DNA from: Fidelibacterota bacterium TCS55
Lineage (GTDB): Bacteria; Fidelibacterota; Marinisomatia; Marinisomatales; TCS55
DNA length: 8,167 bases
Assembly (NCBI GenBank): GCA_905182385.1
Contig: CAJJBS010000069.1
Span: forward strand, 1-8,167
Direction: 5' to 3'
Shown: positions 6,630 to 8,167 of the stretch, one piece after another
How the letters are laid out: the number at the start of each line of letters is the position of its first letter
Numbering within the stretch: the stretch's first letter is position 1
Notes under the pieces: generated by a model
Seen by the model: only the letters and a program-made list of their open reading frames with translations
Told to the model about the DNA's origin: nothing
The model's database searches: none
Program-made: the position numbers and the translations under genes

Positions 6630-7478
6630 TTATTTTCCCAATAATAATTTGAACAAACCTGAATTTGACGGTAGAATAAGAGTTGTTTTATCATCTATTA
6701 TCTTTTTATAGGTATCAAGTGTTCGTACAAATTCATAGAATTTTGGATCAGCTGAATAAGATTTAGCATATATATCTACGGCTATAGCATCTCCTTCTCC
6801 ACGAATACGTTCTGATTGTCTATAAGAGTCAGCTAAAATAATAGTTTTGTCTTTTTCTGTAGAAGCTCTGATTTTTTGTGCTTCTTCTTCACCTTCAGAT
6901 CTAAATTTATTAGCCTGTCTCTTCCGTTCAGCATCCATACGAGCATATATTGATTCTTCATTTTGAATAGGAAGATCAACGCGACGTATTCTAACATCAA
7001 TTACTTCAATCCCATAATCTTTGGTTGCTTCGTTGCTTGCAGATGTAATCACCTCCATGATTTCTTCTCTATTATCAGTAATAATTTCAACCATATCATG
7101 AGTTCCTAGCTCTCGCCTAAGCTCTGAATATACAATATCATCCATTCGACTTAGTGCGGTTGGAATAGCTTGAACTGTTTTTAAAAATTGAAGCGGATCA
7201 ATAATTCTCCATCTAACATAATTATCAACTATAAGTGTTTTTTTATCTTTGCTTAAAATCTCTTCTGGTGGAGAATCATATTCTAATAGTCGATTGTCAA
7301 AAGTAATTTTCTCTTGAAAAGGAAAAGGAACTTTTATATTTAATCCAGGTTTAGTTATGTTTCTAACTGGCTTACCAAACTGCAAAATAACAACTTGTTC
7401 AGTTTCATCAACAATAAATACTGAACTAAGTCCAAGTAAAATTGAAATAGCTATTAATACTAAAATAAACTTTTTCAT
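6630..7478 (-). CDS. hflC: HflC, SPFH-domain modulator of the FtsH protease
   Basis: HflC is a bitopic inner-membrane protein that assembles with HflK into a large cage around FtsH and restrains degradation of membrane substrates. The 282-aa protein has one N-terminal transmembrane segment (about 4-23) after M-K-K. The SPFH/band-7 domain (about 24-190) includes V-V-I-L-Q-F-G-K-P at 29-37 and Y-G-I-E-V-I-D-V-R-I-R-R-V-D-L-P at 155-170. A Glu/Arg/Ala-rich helical region follows (about 172-235), then the family's F-Y-E-F-V-R-T-L-D-T-Y at 247-257 and an L-I-L-P near the end. It starts 2 bp after hflK and is preceded by the clearest Shine-Dalgarno in the window. The hslV start abuts its stop. Confidence 0.96.
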   Translation of the reverse strand: MKKFILVLIAISILLGLSSVFIVDETEQVVILQFGKPVRNITKPGLNIKVPFPFQEKITFDNRLLEYDSPPEEILSKDKKTLIVDNYVRWRIIDPLQFLKTVQAIPTALSRMDDIVYSELRRELGTHDMVEIITDNREEIMEVITSASNEATKDYGIEVIDVRIRRVDLPIQNEESIYARMDAERKRQANKFRSEGEEEAQKIRASTEKDKTIILADSYRQSERIRGEGDAIAVDIYAKSYSADPKFYEFVRTLDTYKKIIDDKTTLILPSNSGLFKLLLGK

Positions 7479-7480
7479 GA

Positions 7481-8167
7481 TTATTTATCTCCCTTAGCGT
7501 TAAGATTTAATAGATTTATTAAGTTACCACCACCTTCTCCGTCAGGTACAAGAATCTTTTCTTTATTTTGCAATATCTCTTCAACTGTCTCTAAGTACAT
7601 TCTTGTTTCAGTTACTCCTTTAGCTTTTCTGTATTCTTTTAAAACGGCACTAAACTTTGATACATCGCCTTCAGCTCTTGCTATACGTGCTTCTTTATAA
7701 CCCTCAGCTTTTCTAATCATTGCTTGACCTTCACCTCGAGCTTTTGGAATGACATCATTTCGATATCCTTCTGCCTGATTTATCATCCGATTTTTATCTT
7801 CTTTTGCAGAGGCTACATCTTTAAAAGCTGCAACCACTTGCTTAGGTGGACTTACATCTTGAAGTTGTACAGCAACAATTAAAATACCTGTATTATATTT
7901 ATCTAAAATATTTTGAATTAATATTTTTGCTTCTTCTTGAATCATGAATTTTCCAGAAGTTAAAGCTTCATCAATGTTATGTCGACCAACTACTGTTCTA
8001 AGAGATGCCTCAGAAGCTTCACGAACTGTAAGTTCTGGCTTAATAAAATTGAAAGTATAAGCAACCGGATCTTTAATTTTATACTGAACAATCATCTCAG
8101 CATCAACAATATTTTCATCGCCTGTGAGCATCAAGCTTTCTCTCTCTATAGTTTGATACTGATTTTT
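7481..8167 (-). CDS. hflK: HflK, SPFH-domain partner of HflC (N-terminal part outside window)
   Basis: This is the C-terminal part of HflK, which pairs with HflC in the FtsH-modulating membrane complex. The frame stays open to the window edge, so 228 residues are visible and the N-terminal cytoplasmic tail and transmembrane segment are missing. A TTG at 8134 and ATG at 8131 in this frame are internal codons: the residues before them continue the family sequence, giving E-S-L-M-L-T-G-D-E-N-I-V-D, a hallmark of the HflK SPFH domain. Further along are V-A-V-Q-L-Q-D-V-S-P-P, the A-E-G-Y-R and A-R-G-E-G alanine/glutamate-rich helix, and R-M-Y-L-E-T-V-E-E-I-L near the C-terminus, followed by a Gly/Asn-rich tail. 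It is the first visible gene of the minus-strand unit, so the promoter lies upstream, beyond position 8167. Confidence 0.95.
   Translation of the reverse strand, partial: KNQYQTIERESLMLTGDENIVDAEMIVQYKIKDPVAYTFNFIKPELTVREASEASLRTVVGRHNIDEALTSGKFMIQEEAKILIQNILDKYNTGILIVAVQLQDVSPPKQVVAAFKDVASAKEDKNRMINQAEGYRNDVIPKARGEGQAMIRKAEGYKEARIARAEGDVSKFSAVLKEYRKAKGVTETRMYLETVEEILQNKEKILVPDGEGGGNLINLLNLNAKGDK
7489..7495 (-). promoter_or_regulatory. Shine-Dalgarno site of hflC
   Basis: Read on the minus strand, AAGGGAG lies 10 nt before the hflC ATG and inside the last codons of hflK. It is the only strong anti-16S-complementary site I find ahead of any start in this window; the other genes have weak or no such sites. 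It fixes the hflC start. Confidence 0.7.

Noticed and set aside
8129..8134. TTG or ATG near 8131 as the true start of hflK
   Set aside because: The frame continues upstream with residues typical of HflK (E-S-L before M-L-T-G-D-E-N), and the start at this point would lack the transmembrane segment. The gene is cut by the window edge.

Overview
The window is AT-rich and densely coded. It looks like chromosomal core DNA from a diderm (LPS-making) bacterium: it encodes a lipid A enzyme of the LpxH type, a Kdo-pathway arabinose-5-phosphate isomerase (KdsD), a lipoprotein, and the HflK/HflC and HslV/HslU proteostasis pairs. The strong AT bias, very compact gene spacing and few clear Shine-Dalgarno sites would suit an AT-rich member of the FCB group (for example a marine Marinimicrobia-like or Bacteroidota-like lineage). 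That placement is inference from style, not from a marker gene. No mobile element, tRNA, rRNA or CRISPR array is visible.

Layout. Positions 1-151 are a very AT-rich upstream region with a perfect 13-bp tandem repeat. From 152 to 2826 three plus-strand genes overlap one another: an LpxH-type metallophosphoesterase, a lipoprotein made of about nine regular 33-35-residue HEAT-like repeats, and a protein with a coiled coil, a small beta-rich domain and a C-terminal FxLYD-like domain. From 8167 down to 2828 the minus strand carries hflK (5' part outside the window), hflC, hslV, hslU, argF and kdsD. Gaps there are at most 13 bp and hslV/hslU overlap by 4 bp, so this is almost certainly one transcription unit. 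The two units converge with a single base between stop codons and no visible terminator.

How the genes fit together. The minus-strand unit combines the membrane SPFH complex that modulates the FtsH protease (HflKC), the cytosolic two-component protease HslVU, one arginine-pathway enzyme (ornithine carbamoyltransferase) and the first dedicated Kdo-pathway enzyme. The plus-strand unit starts with a lipid A step and continues with two exported or lipid-anchored proteins of unknown function. Envelope and LPS biogenesis therefore sits on both sides of the convergent junction. The most plausible undescribed item is the translationally coupled pair after the LpxH-type gene: the HEAT-repeat lipoprotein and the FxLYD-like protein. 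I do not see a convincing new defence or mobile system.
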